From Desulfuromusa kysingii (lineage in GTDB: Bacteria > Desulfobacterota > Desulfuromonadia > Desulfuromonadales > Geopsychrobacteraceae), in contig NZ_FNQN01000003.1 in NCBI RefSeq assembly GCF_900107645.1, positions 1 through 64,000 on the forward strand: a DNA stretch of 64,000 nt, written 5' to 3'. Of this stretch, positions 36,252 through 44,654 are shown one piece after another (position 1 is the stretch's first letter; each line of letters opens with the position of its first letter). The translations under genes were made by a program, and so were the position numbers. A model generated the notes under the pieces. The model did not search any database. It was not told where the DNA came from and worked only from the letters and a program-made list of their open reading frames with translations.

Positions 36252-36839
36252 ATGAGAACGATCATTTTGGCTTCAACCAGCCCCTATCGTCAGCAACTTT
36301 TGCAGCAGTTAGACTTACCCTTTATTGCGGTAGCTCCTACATTTATTGAAGAAATTGATCCTAACGTTGCCCCGGCATTATTGGTTCGTCATCTTGCCCT
36401 TGGCAAGGCCCAGAGTTTAGCAGAGACATACCCTGACGCCTTGATTATTGGGGCAGATCAAGTTTTTGTTGATCAGAGACGACGGCCCCTCGGTAAGCCG
36501 GGGAATTTGCAGGCTGCTTTCCAGCAATTAAAACAGATGGTCGGACGAACCCACAGTTTCTATACTGGATTGACCTTGCTCGACAGCCGCAGTGGTGTTG
36601 TCCAGGTTGACTATGCCACTTATTCGGTCACTTTTCGGCAACTGAGCGATGATCAGATTTTTAATTATTTGCAGCGTGAAAAACCATTCGATTGTGCAGG
36701 CTCTTTTAAAATTGAAGGGCTTGGAATTGCTCTGATGGAGAAGATGTCCGGAGAAGATTATAATTCTTTGATCGGTCTGCCGTTAATAAAGTTGGTCAGC
36801 ATGTTGGCGGTGGCCGGAGTTAACATCCTGGAATCTTAG
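36252..36839 (+). CDS. maf: Maf/YceF-family nucleotide pyrophosphatase
   Basis: House-cleaning enzyme that hydrolyses modified nucleoside triphosphates. The 195-residue protein has the Maf signature ASTSPYRQQLL, then DALIIGADQVF (catalytic Asp), RRPLGKPGN, the TGLTLLDS strand and KPFDCAGSFKIEGLG. SPYR plus the FDCAGSFKIEG sequence favours the YceF (7-methyl-GTP) subgroup over the dTTP/UTP subgroup. ATG 36252 follows AAAGGA. Next downstream is the tandem-riboswitch leader, with no clear terminator between, only a promoter. Confidence 0.9.
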   Translation: MRTIILASTSPYRQQLLQQLDLPFIAVAPTFIEEIDPNVAPALLVRHLALGKAQSLAETYPDALIIGADQVFVDQRRRPLGKPGNLQAAFQQLKQMVGRTHSFYTGLTLLDSRSGVVQVDYATYSVTFRQLSDDQIFNYLQREKPFDCAGSFKIEGLGIALMEKMSGEDYNSLIGLPLIKLVSMLAVAGVNILES

Positions 36840-36878
36840 AAGATGAAGATTTTTTCATTTCGGGGGTTGATTTTTTTC

Positions 36879-36906
36879 TTGAATCTCAATACTATTGAAA
36901 TATAAG
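36879..36906 (+). promoter_or_regulatory. Promoter of the tandem-riboswitch transcript
   Basis: TTGAAT (36879-36884), a 16-bp spacer and TATAAG (36901-36906), with TATAAT also at 36907-36912. It would start transcription close to 36914, just before the first aptamer. Confidence 0.45.
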
Positions 36907-36921
36907 TATAATTAGCGCATA

Positions 36922-37012
36922 GCTATCTACCGAAAGGGCAAAGCTGGAGTAATCCGGTGACGCAAAGCCACGGATCCTGTTTTTCAGGACAGCCGGGTTG
37001 CCGAAGAAGATT
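36922..37012 (+). promoter_or_regulatory. GEMM-I cyclic dinucleotide riboswitch, copy 1
   Basis: The GEMM-I (c-di-GMP-I) consensus is present: AAAGGGCAAAGC, a P1b stem closed by a GTAA tetraloop (GNRA), then GACGCAAAGCCACGG and a second stem (ATCCTG/CAGGAC), ending CAGCCGGGTTGCCGAAG. The base that distinguishes ligands (position 20, the middle G of GGG by my alignment) is G, favouring c-di-GMP over 3',3'-cGAMP. The 3' strand GTTGCCGAAG (36997-37006) is exactly complementary to CTTCGGCAAC (37061-37070) in the following terminator. Confidence 0.92.
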
Positions 37013-37053
37013 CAGCGGACTTCTTCAAGCCTTTTGTAACTATGTCTTGGGAA

Positions 37054-37088
37054 ACGCTCACTTCGGCAACGGGGTGAGCGTTTTTTTT
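37054..37088 (+). terminator. Terminator of riboswitch 1
   Basis: An 8-bp stem (37054-37061 with 37074-37081) followed by eight Ts. The base of the loop, CTTCGGCAAC (37061-37070), can pair with the aptamer 3' strand, which would stop the terminator from forming. Confidence 0.93.
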
Positions 37089-37160
37089 GTTTATGGTATA
37101 TTTGCTAGGAGCGTATTTATCGAAATACTGCACTCAAAGGTGCGAATGAAAGACAATAAA

Positions 37161-37250
37161 TTGTCTCCGAAAGGGCAAACCCAGAGAGATCTGGGGACGC
37201 AAAGCCACGGATCCTTATTCCAGGATAGCCGGGTTGCTGAAGGGAATGTA
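37161..37250 (+). promoter_or_regulatory. GEMM-I cyclic dinucleotide riboswitch, copy 2
   Basis: Same consensus as copy 1: CGAAAGGGCAAACC, a P1b stem closed by a GAGA tetraloop, GGACGCAAAGCCACGGATCC, then CCAGGATAGCCGGGTTGCTGAAG. Position 20 is again G. The 3' strand TTGCTGAAG (37234-37242) pairs with CTTCGGCAA (37294-37302) in its own terminator, with one G-U. It lies about 235 bases downstream of copy 1 and 107 bases before the start codon of the secreted protein. Confidence 0.92.
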
Positions 37251-37283
37251 GCGTAAAAGCTCCCAGTGGTTGGTTTGTCTGGA

Positions 37284-37321
37284 ATGCGCTCATCTTCGGC
37301 AATGGTGGTGAGCGCATTTTT
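37284..37321 (+). terminator. Terminator of riboswitch 2
   Basis: A 9-bp stem (37284-37292 with 37309-37317) followed by five Ts, 36 bases before the secreted-protein start codon. The loop contains CTTCGGCAA, complementary to the aptamer 3' strand. Confidence 0.88.
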
Positions 37322-37356
37322 GTATCGACACTCACGGAAAGGCATCGGGGGTACAA

Positions 37357-40300
37357 ATGAAAAGACAGATAATCGCAACATTTATTCTACTGATTTTATT
37401 GGTCGGCACTATTTCGACCAATGTATGGGCAAAAACGGTCACTCTCTCGTGGGATGCTAGTCCAAGCAATGTCTCAGGCTACAAAATCTATTATGGGACT
37501 GAATCTACAGGTTCTTGGAATGGTTCAGGCGCTACTGAGGGGGATTCCCCTCTCTTGGTTGGAGATGTTTTGACTTATGTCATCCACGATTTACCGGATG
37601 ACATGGATCATTACTTTGCAGTGACGGCATATGACGATTCTGACAATGAGAGTACTTACTCTAATATCGTACATAGCCCGGTTATCAGCCACAGCAATAC
37701 CCCTCCTGTTCTTGCCCCGATTGGAGATTATTCAATCTCTGAGGGTGCGACTTTACATTTTAACCTTACTGCAACAGATGCCGATGGTGATCCGCTAACA
37801 TATACCGCTAGCAATTTACCGAATGGTGCCGGCATTGATGCGGCAACAGGTGATTTCAGTTGGACGCCAACCTTTGACCAGTCGCAAATTTATGCGGTGA
37901 CCTTTTCTGTCAGTGATGGCGAAAGTGTTGATACCGAAACAATTAATATTACTGTGGCAGATGTTGCGCTCAATCGAGCCCCTGAATTGTCGGCGATAGG
38001 AAACAAAGCGGTTAGTGAAGGTGAGACCCAATATATTCCTGTTAGTGCTACGGACCCTGATGGTGACAACTTGGTTTACAGTGTAACTAATTTGCCTTCA
38101 GGAGCGACATTTGATGCAGCTAATCGGATCTTCACCTGGCCGACAAATTTTGATCAGGCTGGAATTTATTCTCTCACATTTTATGTCAGTGATGGGACTT
38201 TGACTGATTCAGAGCAAATTTCCATAACCATCAACAACGTGAACCGTCCCCCGGTGCTGAATTCGGTTGGAACTCAAACTGTTGGAGAAGGAGAGCGATT
38301 GAGTTTTACCGTTAGTGGGGTTGACTCTGACGGTGATGCCTTGGATTACAGTGCTCAAAATCTGCCATCCGGAGCTACCTTTGACCCTCTCCAGCGTCTG
38401 TTCAGCTGGACCCCGTCCTTTGAGGCGTCAACAAATACCCGTGTATATCCGGTGACCTTTACGGTCAGTGACGGTTCAGCTGAAGACTCTGAAACCATTA
38501 CCCTCAACGTTACGAACGTGAACCGGGCTCCAGTCCTTGATGCGATTGGTACACAGGTCATCACTGAAGGCGATAGTGTTAATCTGGTCGTCAATGCTTC
38601 AGACCCTGATAACAATCCATTGACTTACAGTGCCAGTGGTCTTCCTGCCGGTGCAGTTTTCACCGCTGAAACCTTTTCATTTAATTGGATCCCAGGGAAT
38701 GAGCAATCGGGGAGTTATCAGGTTAAATTTGTCGTCAGTGATGGTTCTCTCAGCGATTCTGAAACTGTTACCTTTACGGTGAATAACGGGAATGAACCCC
38801 CAGTGTTTTCTGCCATTGGCGCTCAGTCTGTGGAAGAGAACTCACCCTTATCTTTTGTTGTTGTTGCCAGTGATAGCAATGGTGATAGTCTCAGCTATAG
38901 TGTGCAGGGCCTTCCGGATGGTGCTGTTTTTGATGAGTCCCAACGGCGCTTTAGCTGGACCCCGGATTATACTCAGGCCGGTAGTTTTACCGTGGTCTTC
39001 AAAGCATCTGATGGAACTCTTAGTGATGCAGAGACAGTCGAAATAACGGTGACGAATAACAATCGCTCCCCTGTTGTCAGCGGTAACCCCAACGGTTCAG
39101 CTATGGCGACTGCACGGTACTCTTTTACCCCGGTTGCCAGCGATCCTGATGGCGACCCGTTAATTTTTTCCATTACTAATAAACCTAGCTGGGCAGACTT
39201 TAGCACTGCAACGGGTGAACTGAGTGGCACTCCGACAGCAGCTCAGGTTGGCACGAGTTCTGACATTCTTATCAGTGTCAGTGACAGCATTAGTACCATG
39301 TCTCTTTCACCGTTCTCCATTGAGGTGTTGGCGTATGTGCAACAGGATTCTGATGGTGATGGTATTTTAGACCATCTGGACGCTTTTCCTGACGATAATA
39401 GCGAATGGTTGGACACTGATGGTGATCAGATCGGCAATAACAGCGATCTTGATGATGATAATGACGGGATTGCTGATGTCCGTGATGGTTTCCCGCTGGA
39501 CAGTACTCAGTCTGGATGGGTTATATCTGCTACCGCTGGGACTGGTGGATATCTGACCCCAGAAGGAGATACGGCTGTCCTTTATGGCGGATCGCAGGGG
39601 TATCAACTGACGCCAATGAGTGGATATTATATCCACGATCTATTGGTTGATAATGTTTCTGTCGGTACGGTTGACCGGTATGAATTTGAAAATATCGGTG
39701 CTCATCACACCATTACCGCTGTATTTGCGACGATTCCTACTGGTCTCAGCTATAATCCCATCTCCTCAGGGCTCATCGGAGTTGAGAGGGTTGATGGCGG
39801 TGATGATAGCAACAATTTGGTTGATAACAAGCCGAAGCAGAATCTCGATTATCAATTTAAGGTTGTTCTGCGCGATTCAGTGCCCGCGGATCAACGCAGG
39901 GTTTTCTTGATCCTTGATCAATATAAATACGAGATGGAATTTGATTCAGGACTTCTTTCCAGTGGTGCCGATTATGTATTGACTGCCCGATTAGGACCAG
40001 CTTTTTCGCATAGCTTCCATTTTAGTGCTGAAGACTCCTCTGGAAACCATATCTGGCGTTATCCTGCCAGTGGTGATTTGCCCGGGCCTGTTGTGTCTCT
40101 TCTCAACGGCAAGAATGTTGTCGGTCTCGCCGCAAAGATTAATGCGTATGCTCTCACTGCGACTGAGGCTTTCAATGATAGCCAGATCTATCGTTGGGTT
40201 CCCCAATCTGAAATCAGTGGCCATTTCGAGTTGGTTGATATTGGTGCCCCAATAGCGACGGGTGAAGGTTATGTCCTGAAGAATACCCGACAGTCGAGCT

Positions 40301-40650
40301 TGCCGAATTTCAGCCTTTATGGTGACATCAGTGAAGCCACGCATGAATTTCAAGTGCATTCAGGCTGGAATCTGATCAGTAATCCCTATGGCGGGAATGT
40401 CTCTTTGGCCGATATCGAGATCCGTTTGGGGGATGCTGACCCGGTTCCTTGGTTGACCGCCGTTGCCGATAATCTGGTTGTCGATGTTATTTATTCTTAC
40501 TTAGGGGCTGATTGGGATAATGGGAACGAATTTGCCAGTGCCGCTGGAAGTAAATCGGCAATTCTGGTTCCATGGGTAGGCTATTGGATCTATGTGAATC
40601 CGACGGATCAAGAAGCATCATTAATTATTCTAAAGCCTCTGCAGGATTAG
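37357..40650 (+). CDS. Large secreted Ig/cadherin-like repeat protein with FN3 and thrombospondin-type repeats
   Basis: A 1097-residue exported protein, probably a matrix or adhesion component. Signal peptide, ends VWA (25). Fibronectin III-like domain (about 26-108: VTLSWDASPSNVSGYKIYYG). Six Ig/cadherin-like repeats of about 90 residues (about 113-655), each with a DxDGDxLxY calcium-type sequence (DADGDPLTY, DPDGDNLVY and so on), SDG-based ends and NRxPVL linkers. Thrombospondin type 3 calcium motifs (660-715: DSDGDGILDHLDAFPDD). A glycine-rich InlB-type segment (about 720-795). A unique C-terminal domain with GWNLISNPYGG and PWVGYWIYV. No sortase or PEP-CTERM signal. Under double GEMM control; followed after 10 bases by a lipoprotein gene. 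Confidence 0.9.
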   Translation: MKRQIIATFILLILLVGTISTNVWAKTVTLSWDASPSNVSGYKIYYGTESTGSWNGSGATEGDSPLLVGDVLTYVIHDLPDDMDHYFAVTAYDDSDNESTYSNIVHSPVISHSNTPPVLAPIGDYSISEGATLHFNLTATDADGDPLTYTASNLPNGAGIDAATGDFSWTPTFDQSQIYAVTFSVSDGESVDTETINITVADVALNRAPELSAIGNKAVSEGETQYIPVSATDPDGDNLVYSVTNLPSGATFDAANRIFTWPTNFDQAGIYSLTFYVSDGTLTDSEQISITINNVNRPPVLNSVGTQTVGEGERLSFTVSGVDSDGDALDYSAQNLPSGATFDPLQRLFSWTPSFEASTNTRVYPVTFTVSDGSAEDSETITLNVTNVNRAPVLDAIGTQVITEGDSVNLVVNASDPDNNPLTYSASGLPAGAVFTAETFSFNWIPGNEQSGSYQVKFVVSDGSLSDSETVTFTVNNGNEPPVFSAIGAQSVEENSPLSFVVVASDSNGDSLSYSVQGLPDGAVFDESQRRFSWTPDYTQAGSFTVVFKASDGTLSDAETVEITVTNNNRSPVVSGNPNGSAMATARYSFTPVASDPDGDPLIFSITNKPSWADFSTATGELSGTPTAAQVGTSSDILISVSDSISTMSLSPFSIEVLAYVQQDSDGDGILDHLDAFPDDNSEWLDTDGDQIGNNSDLDDDNDGIADVRDGFPLDSTQSGWVISATAGTGGYLTPEGDTAVLYGGSQGYQLTPMSGYYIHDLLVDNVSVGTVDRYEFENIGAHHTITAVFATIPTGLSYNPISSGLIGVERVDGGDDSNNLVDNKPKQNLDYQFKVVLRDSVPADQRRVFLILDQYKYEMEFDSGLLSSGADYVLTARLGPAFSHSFHFSAEDSSGNHIWRYPASGDLPGPVVSLLNGKNVVGLAAKINAYALTATEAFNDSQIYRWVPQSEISGHFELVDIGAPIATGEGYVLKNTRQSSLPNFSLYGDISEATHEFQVHSGWNLISNPYGGNVSLADIEIRLGDADPVPWLTAVADNLVVDVIYSYLGADWDNGNEFASAAGSKSAILVPWVGYWIYVNPTDQEASLIILKPLQD

Positions 40651-40660
40651 GAGAATGACC

Positions 40661-41899
40661 ATGACAAGGTTTATCTCAATCATTATCTCTTTGTTTGCTC
40701 TGAGCTCCTTATGTCTGTTGTCAGCATGTGGTGGCGGCGGTGGCGGTGGAGACTCAAGCGGGACGAGTAAGGCTGCTGATGATGCGTCTTCTCCTGTTGT
40801 GACAATGTTGACCGGAAAAGTCGCGGATGGTTATCTTCGTGAAGCACGAGTCTTTCTTGATCGGAATAATAATCATGCATACGACAATGGAGAGCCGACG
40901 ACACAATCTACGTCTGGCGGGTCTTATCAGTTAGACGTAAGCCCTGGAGAGGGTGACCTGTATCCGGTTGTTGCTCAAGTTGTCGCCGGACAGACGGTTG
41001 ATGAAGATACCGGAACCACGGTTGCCTATAATTATCTCCTTGAGTCATCGCCTGGATATTGGCAATTTGTCTCTCCCTTGACAACTTTGGTTAAACTGGA
41101 GCGTGACAAAAATCCATCCTTTTCTCACCAGCAGGCTGAGATTGCCATCCGTTCCCGGTTCGGTATTGCCGATTCTGTCTCTCTTTTTACTGATTATATT
41201 GAACCCGAAAATGTTAATAGCGCCTTAATCACCGAACACAGTCGTACGCATAAAGCGGCACAAGTCATTGCGACCCTGATGGGGCGCGTGCGGGAGAGTA
41301 TCAGACAGAATTTAGGTGGGATTATTGGTGCGACTGAACAGTCGCTGGTCTCTTATATGGTGAGTGATCAGATTCTCTTGCAGGCGGGGGTGATCGAGCA
41401 AGCCTTAAACGCCGAGCGCAATCAGGGTTCGGTTGTCGATGTCGTTGCTTTGACTAATAACATCGCTGATGCAATAAATACCGACAGGTTGGATGCTGAG
41501 GCGCTGGCTCTTTATGAGCAGCGGTTGGAGCAGAACTTTGAAACCTGGGATATGTCTCCTCCCAGTATCCAGAGTCAATATCCTCCCGCAGATGATACTG
41601 CATCCGTGGATGTCGTTGTTTCCTTGTCTTTTGATGAGTCACTCGATGAGACCTTATTGAGCAACAACATTGTTGATCTCTCCGGTCCTAATGGATCGGT
41701 GTCCGGGGTTTTGAATTATGATCGTGAATCCCTGAGTATCTCTTTCACTCCGAGTCAGCTGCTTATCCCTTTCAGTCGCTATCAGGTGACAGTAAAAGGG
41801 GAATTAGCGGACGCTCTTGGCAACTCGTTAGGGGATGATGTGAGCTGGAGTTTCACAACAATTTTTGACCAGGTTCCACCACCGCTACCTGATTTTTGA
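40661..41899 (+). CDS. Putative lipoprotein with carboxypeptidase-regulatory-like and Big_5 domains
   Basis: A 412-residue exported lipoprotein: hydrophobic signal, lipobox LLSAC (Cys23), then a seven-glycine run as flexible linker. An N-terminal domain with GKVADGYLREARVFLDRNNN resembles carboxypeptidase regulatory-like folds. A helical middle (about 125-285) follows, then a C-terminal Ig-like SbsA/Big_5 domain (SIQSQYPPADDTASVDVVV, TVKGELADALGNSLGDDVSW). ATG 40661 is preferred to 40655 because AGGAG is at proper distance only from it. The gap of 10 bases to the large secreted protein means both are under GEMM control. The job may be to anchor or partner that protein; this is inference. Confidence 0.8.
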   Translation: MTRFISIIISLFALSSLCLLSACGGGGGGGDSSGTSKAADDASSPVVTMLTGKVADGYLREARVFLDRNNNHAYDNGEPTTQSTSGGSYQLDVSPGEGDLYPVVAQVVAGQTVDEDTGTTVAYNYLLESSPGYWQFVSPLTTLVKLERDKNPSFSHQQAEIAIRSRFGIADSVSLFTDYIEPENVNSALITEHSRTHKAAQVIATLMGRVRESIRQNLGGIIGATEQSLVSYMVSDQILLQAGVIEQALNAERNQGSVVDVVALTNNIADAINTDRLDAEALALYEQRLEQNFETWDMSPPSIQSQYPPADDTASVDVVVSLSFDESLDETLLSNNIVDLSGPNGSVSGVLNYDRESLSISFTPSQLLIPFSRYQVTVKGELADALGNSLGDDVSWSFTTIFDQVPPPLPDF

Positions 41900-41924
41900 C
41901 AGCCCTGATTATGGGCGATTTGAC

Positions 41925-41948
41925 GCCACTCTGCGCTAAAAGGGTGGC
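41925..41948. other. Hairpin between convergent genes
   Basis: GCCACTCT (41925-41932) pairs with AGGGTGGC (41941-41948), 8 bp with one T-G. There is no U-run, so it is only a weak terminator candidate. Confidence 0.35.
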
Positions 41949-41986
41949 ATCTTAGCTCCGGGGTGGGTGTTATGGTCGTTATTGAT

Positions 41987-43300
41987 TTATGCCTTTATCT
42001 CCTGGTCTTGAATTAAGCGTCGTTTGATACGGCGAGTTACATACCAGATTGTTGTCAGGACAACGGGGATTGAGCAGGCCAACAGGACGTTGTTGTTCAA
42101 TCCCCATTGTTCTAGTGGAAGTCCTTTAAATAGATAGCTGAGAAGACCGACAGAATAATAACTGATCGCAGCAATGGATAAACCTTCAACGGTCTCCTGT
42201 AATCGAAACTGCAGACGACTACGTCGATTCATGGCCGAAAGCTGAGATTGGTTCTGTTCCTGAAGATTAAGATTGACTCTGGTCCTCATTAAGTCACTTG
42301 CCCGTTCAATTCTTTTGGATAGGTCCTCCATCCACTGTTGCACTGACTCACAGGTCCGCAGTGCTGGATTCAGCCGACGATTTATGAATTCGCCTATCGA
42401 TAGATGGCCATCTATCTTTTCTTCATTAATTCGCTCAAGACGGTCTTTAACCAACTGATGGTAGGCTTGTGTCGCTGAAAATCGTTGCGTAGTTTCAGCG
42501 CGATAGGTTTCGAGTTGGGCTTCAATTGTGGTTATTTTTTCCAGTAACTGCCGTTCACTGCTGGCGGTTTTCTGCTCGGCCACAAGATTGAGGATGTCAG
42601 CCATCTGTTTATCCATAATGAGTAGCTGGGGAGAGATCCTCTTTGCGATCGGTAATGAAAGGAGTGATAATAACCGGTAAGTTTCTAAGTCGATCAAACG
42701 TCGGGTTAGCCGTCCCGTTTGTAACGTGCTCATCCCGTTATGACAAATCATAAATCGGCCATAACCATCACCATGAAGCTTGAATGCTGTAAGAATTTGG
42801 GTTTTGCCACCATAGGCACTACTCATCATCACGGGGTGGCCTTCAAAGTTATGCGACAGGGCGTGTTCATCATAACTGAGTTGTTGGTTGTCAATGATCA
42901 TGTGAAAAGCTGCAAGCACTTCTCCGGGAAGCTGTTTAAGCCAGTCTGATGGGAGGAGATCGACCGCTGTGTATTCAAACGGTTTTCCTTGAGACGGGGC
43001 TGGTTGCATAATGGTCAATGAGTAGAATTCAACATGCCGTTCCCAGTTGATGGTGAAGTTGCCAAAATTCTGATAGAAGGTCACCGCATCACTCGGAGGG
43101 GGGTTGATTTCGTAACGTTTGCAGAGTTCAGACACCAGATCACATGATTTCTGCAGAGCTTCTGGATTCCCACAACAAGCGGCTAAATGGGTAATCTGTT
43201 GAGGCGACGCCATTGCATGGAATGGTCTTATATGCAGCTCGTTGTAAAGGGTGTCACGCATGGGGTGGAGCTGATACTCAATCCCGCCATTTTTACTCAT
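41987..43300 (-). CDS. DUF3422 family membrane protein
   Basis: A 437-residue protein of the uncharacterised DUF3422 family. The signature is at the N-terminus: LHPMRDTLYNELHIRPFHA. A central coiled coil (about 225-360) and two C-terminal transmembrane helices (about 375-395 and 402-422) follow, with a basic end. It therefore looks like a cytoplasmic domain tethered to the membrane by its C-terminus. ATG 43300 is preferred to 43315 because AGGA lies 8 bases before it. It is downstream of guaC in the same direction (69-base gap). The function is unknown. Confidence 0.85.
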   Translation of the reverse strand: MSKNGGIEYQLHPMRDTLYNELHIRPFHAMASPQQITHLAACCGNPEALQKSCDLVSELCKRYEINPPPSDAVTFYQNFGNFTINWERHVEFYSLTIMQPAPSQGKPFEYTAVDLLPSDWLKQLPGEVLAAFHMIIDNQQLSYDEHALSHNFEGHPVMMSSAYGGKTQILTAFKLHGDGYGRFMICHNGMSTLQTGRLTRRLIDLETYRLLSLLSLPIAKRISPQLLIMDKQMADILNLVAEQKTASSERQLLEKITTIEAQLETYRAETTQRFSATQAYHQLVKDRLERINEEKIDGHLSIGEFINRRLNPALRTCESVQQWMEDLSKRIERASDLMRTRVNLNLQEQNQSQLSAMNRRSRLQFRLQETVEGLSIAAISYYSVGLLSYLFKGLPLEQWGLNNNVLLACSIPVVLTTIWYVTRRIKRRLIQDQEIKA

Positions 43301-43368
43301 TTGTCTTGTCCTCACTGCATAATTGTTCAGGCGTCATTAGGATATGATCCTTGTGTTAGCGTTTTATG

Positions 43369-44406
43369 CTACGAGAAGGTTTTATTCTCCTGTTCCTGGA
43401 CGCGAATGAAGGTGGTTCGTTTGGTCAGTTCTTTGAGTGCCGATGCGCCAACATAGGTACAAGTTGAACGGACTCCACCGAGAACATCTTTCACTGTGGC
43501 AGCGACAGCTCCTCGATAAGGGACTTCGACGGTTTTCCCTTCTGACGCACGATATTCAGCGACACCACCAGCATGCTGTGCCATGGCCGTTTCTGAACTC
43601 ATGCCATAAAACAGTTTAAATTGTTTGCCGTCTCTTTCAATCAACTGACCACCACTTTCATCGTGTCCGGCAAACATCCCCCCGAGCATCACAAAGTCCG
43701 CACCACCGCCAAAGGCTTTGGATACGTCTCCAGCGCTGACGCAGCCGCCGTCGGAAATGATGTGTCCTCCGAGTCCGTGAGCGGCATCTGCGCACTCAAT
43801 GACTGCTGAAAGTTGAGGGTAGCCAACACCAGTTTTGACCCGTGTCGTGCAAACAGAACCTGGTCCGATCCCAACTTTGACAACATCCGCTCCGGAAAGA
43901 AGTAACTCTTCCACCATCTCACCGGTCACCACATTGCCAGCTACGATCGTTTTATCGGGGTAGTTCTCACGGCATCGTTTGACAAAGTCGACAAATGACT
44001 CAGCGTAACCGTTGGCGACGTCGATACAGATGAATTCCAGTTTTGGGTGCTGGATGAGGATATTTTGCAGATGGGTGAAGTCGGCATCAGCAGTACCGGT
44101 ACTCACCATAACATGCTGAAAAAAAGAGTCGTCTTTTGGGCTCAGGAAGTTTTGCCATTCCGACAGGCTGTAATGTTTATGGATCGCTGTCAATAGCCCG
44201 AAATTTGAAAGAACTTCAGCCAGCTCAAAGGTTCCGACTGTATCCATATTAGCGGCAATAATAGGAATTCCAGCCCAGCCTTTCTGACTGTGTAAGAAGG
44301 AAAAGTTTCTCTCGAGATTGACTTGAGAACGGCTTCTTAGAGTGGAACGCTTTGGACGAATGAGGACATCTTTAAAGCCAAGTTTTAAGCCAGATTCTAT
44401 ACGCAT
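43369..44406 (-). CDS. guaC: GMP reductase
   Basis: Converts GMP back to IMP with NADPH, opposing GuaB. The 345-residue TIM barrel has [15 protein letters not shown], the catalytic-Cys loop [32 protein letters not shown] and the flap [16 protein letters not shown]. It lacks the CBS insert of IMP dehydrogenase, and its length matches E. coli GuaC (347). The start has GGGGAAACCA before the ATG. Its presence with guaBA in the same window suggests active purine recycling. It may share a transcript with the DUF3422 gene. Confidence 0.96.
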   Translation of the reverse strand: MRIESGLKLGFKDVLIRPKRSTLRSRSQVNLERNFSFLHSQKGWAGIPIIAANMDTVGTFELAEVLSNFGLLTAIHKHYSLSEWQNFLSPKDDSFFQHVMVSTGTADADFTHLQNILIQHPKLEFICIDVANGYAESFVDFVKRCRENYPDKTIVAGNVVTGEMVEELLLSGADVVKVGIGPGSVCTTRVKTGVGYPQLSAVIECADAAHGLGGHIISDGGCVSAGDVSKAFGGGADFVMLGGMFAGHDESGGQLIERDGKQFKLFYGMSSETAMAQHAGGVAEYRASEGKTVEVPYRGAVAATVKDVLGGVRSTCTYVGASALKELTKRTTFIRVQEQENKTFS

Positions 44407-44654
44407 TGGTTTCCCCTATGATCTTCAAATTTATTGATGTTTTTACTGTACCTTGGAAAAATAGCGCAAATATACGTTCATGGAAAGAGGTGATATTTCA
44501 TTTGAAGATTATTGACCCGTGAACTCTGGCGGTGCTAATCTTCAGCCGGTGGTCAGGCGGCCAGAAGTCTCCTTTTACTGGCTGCTTCACTTGACCTGAT
44601 TTTTCCCTGATGATTGATTTGATACCTTCTTCCTTCGCGGATAAAATAGCACTT

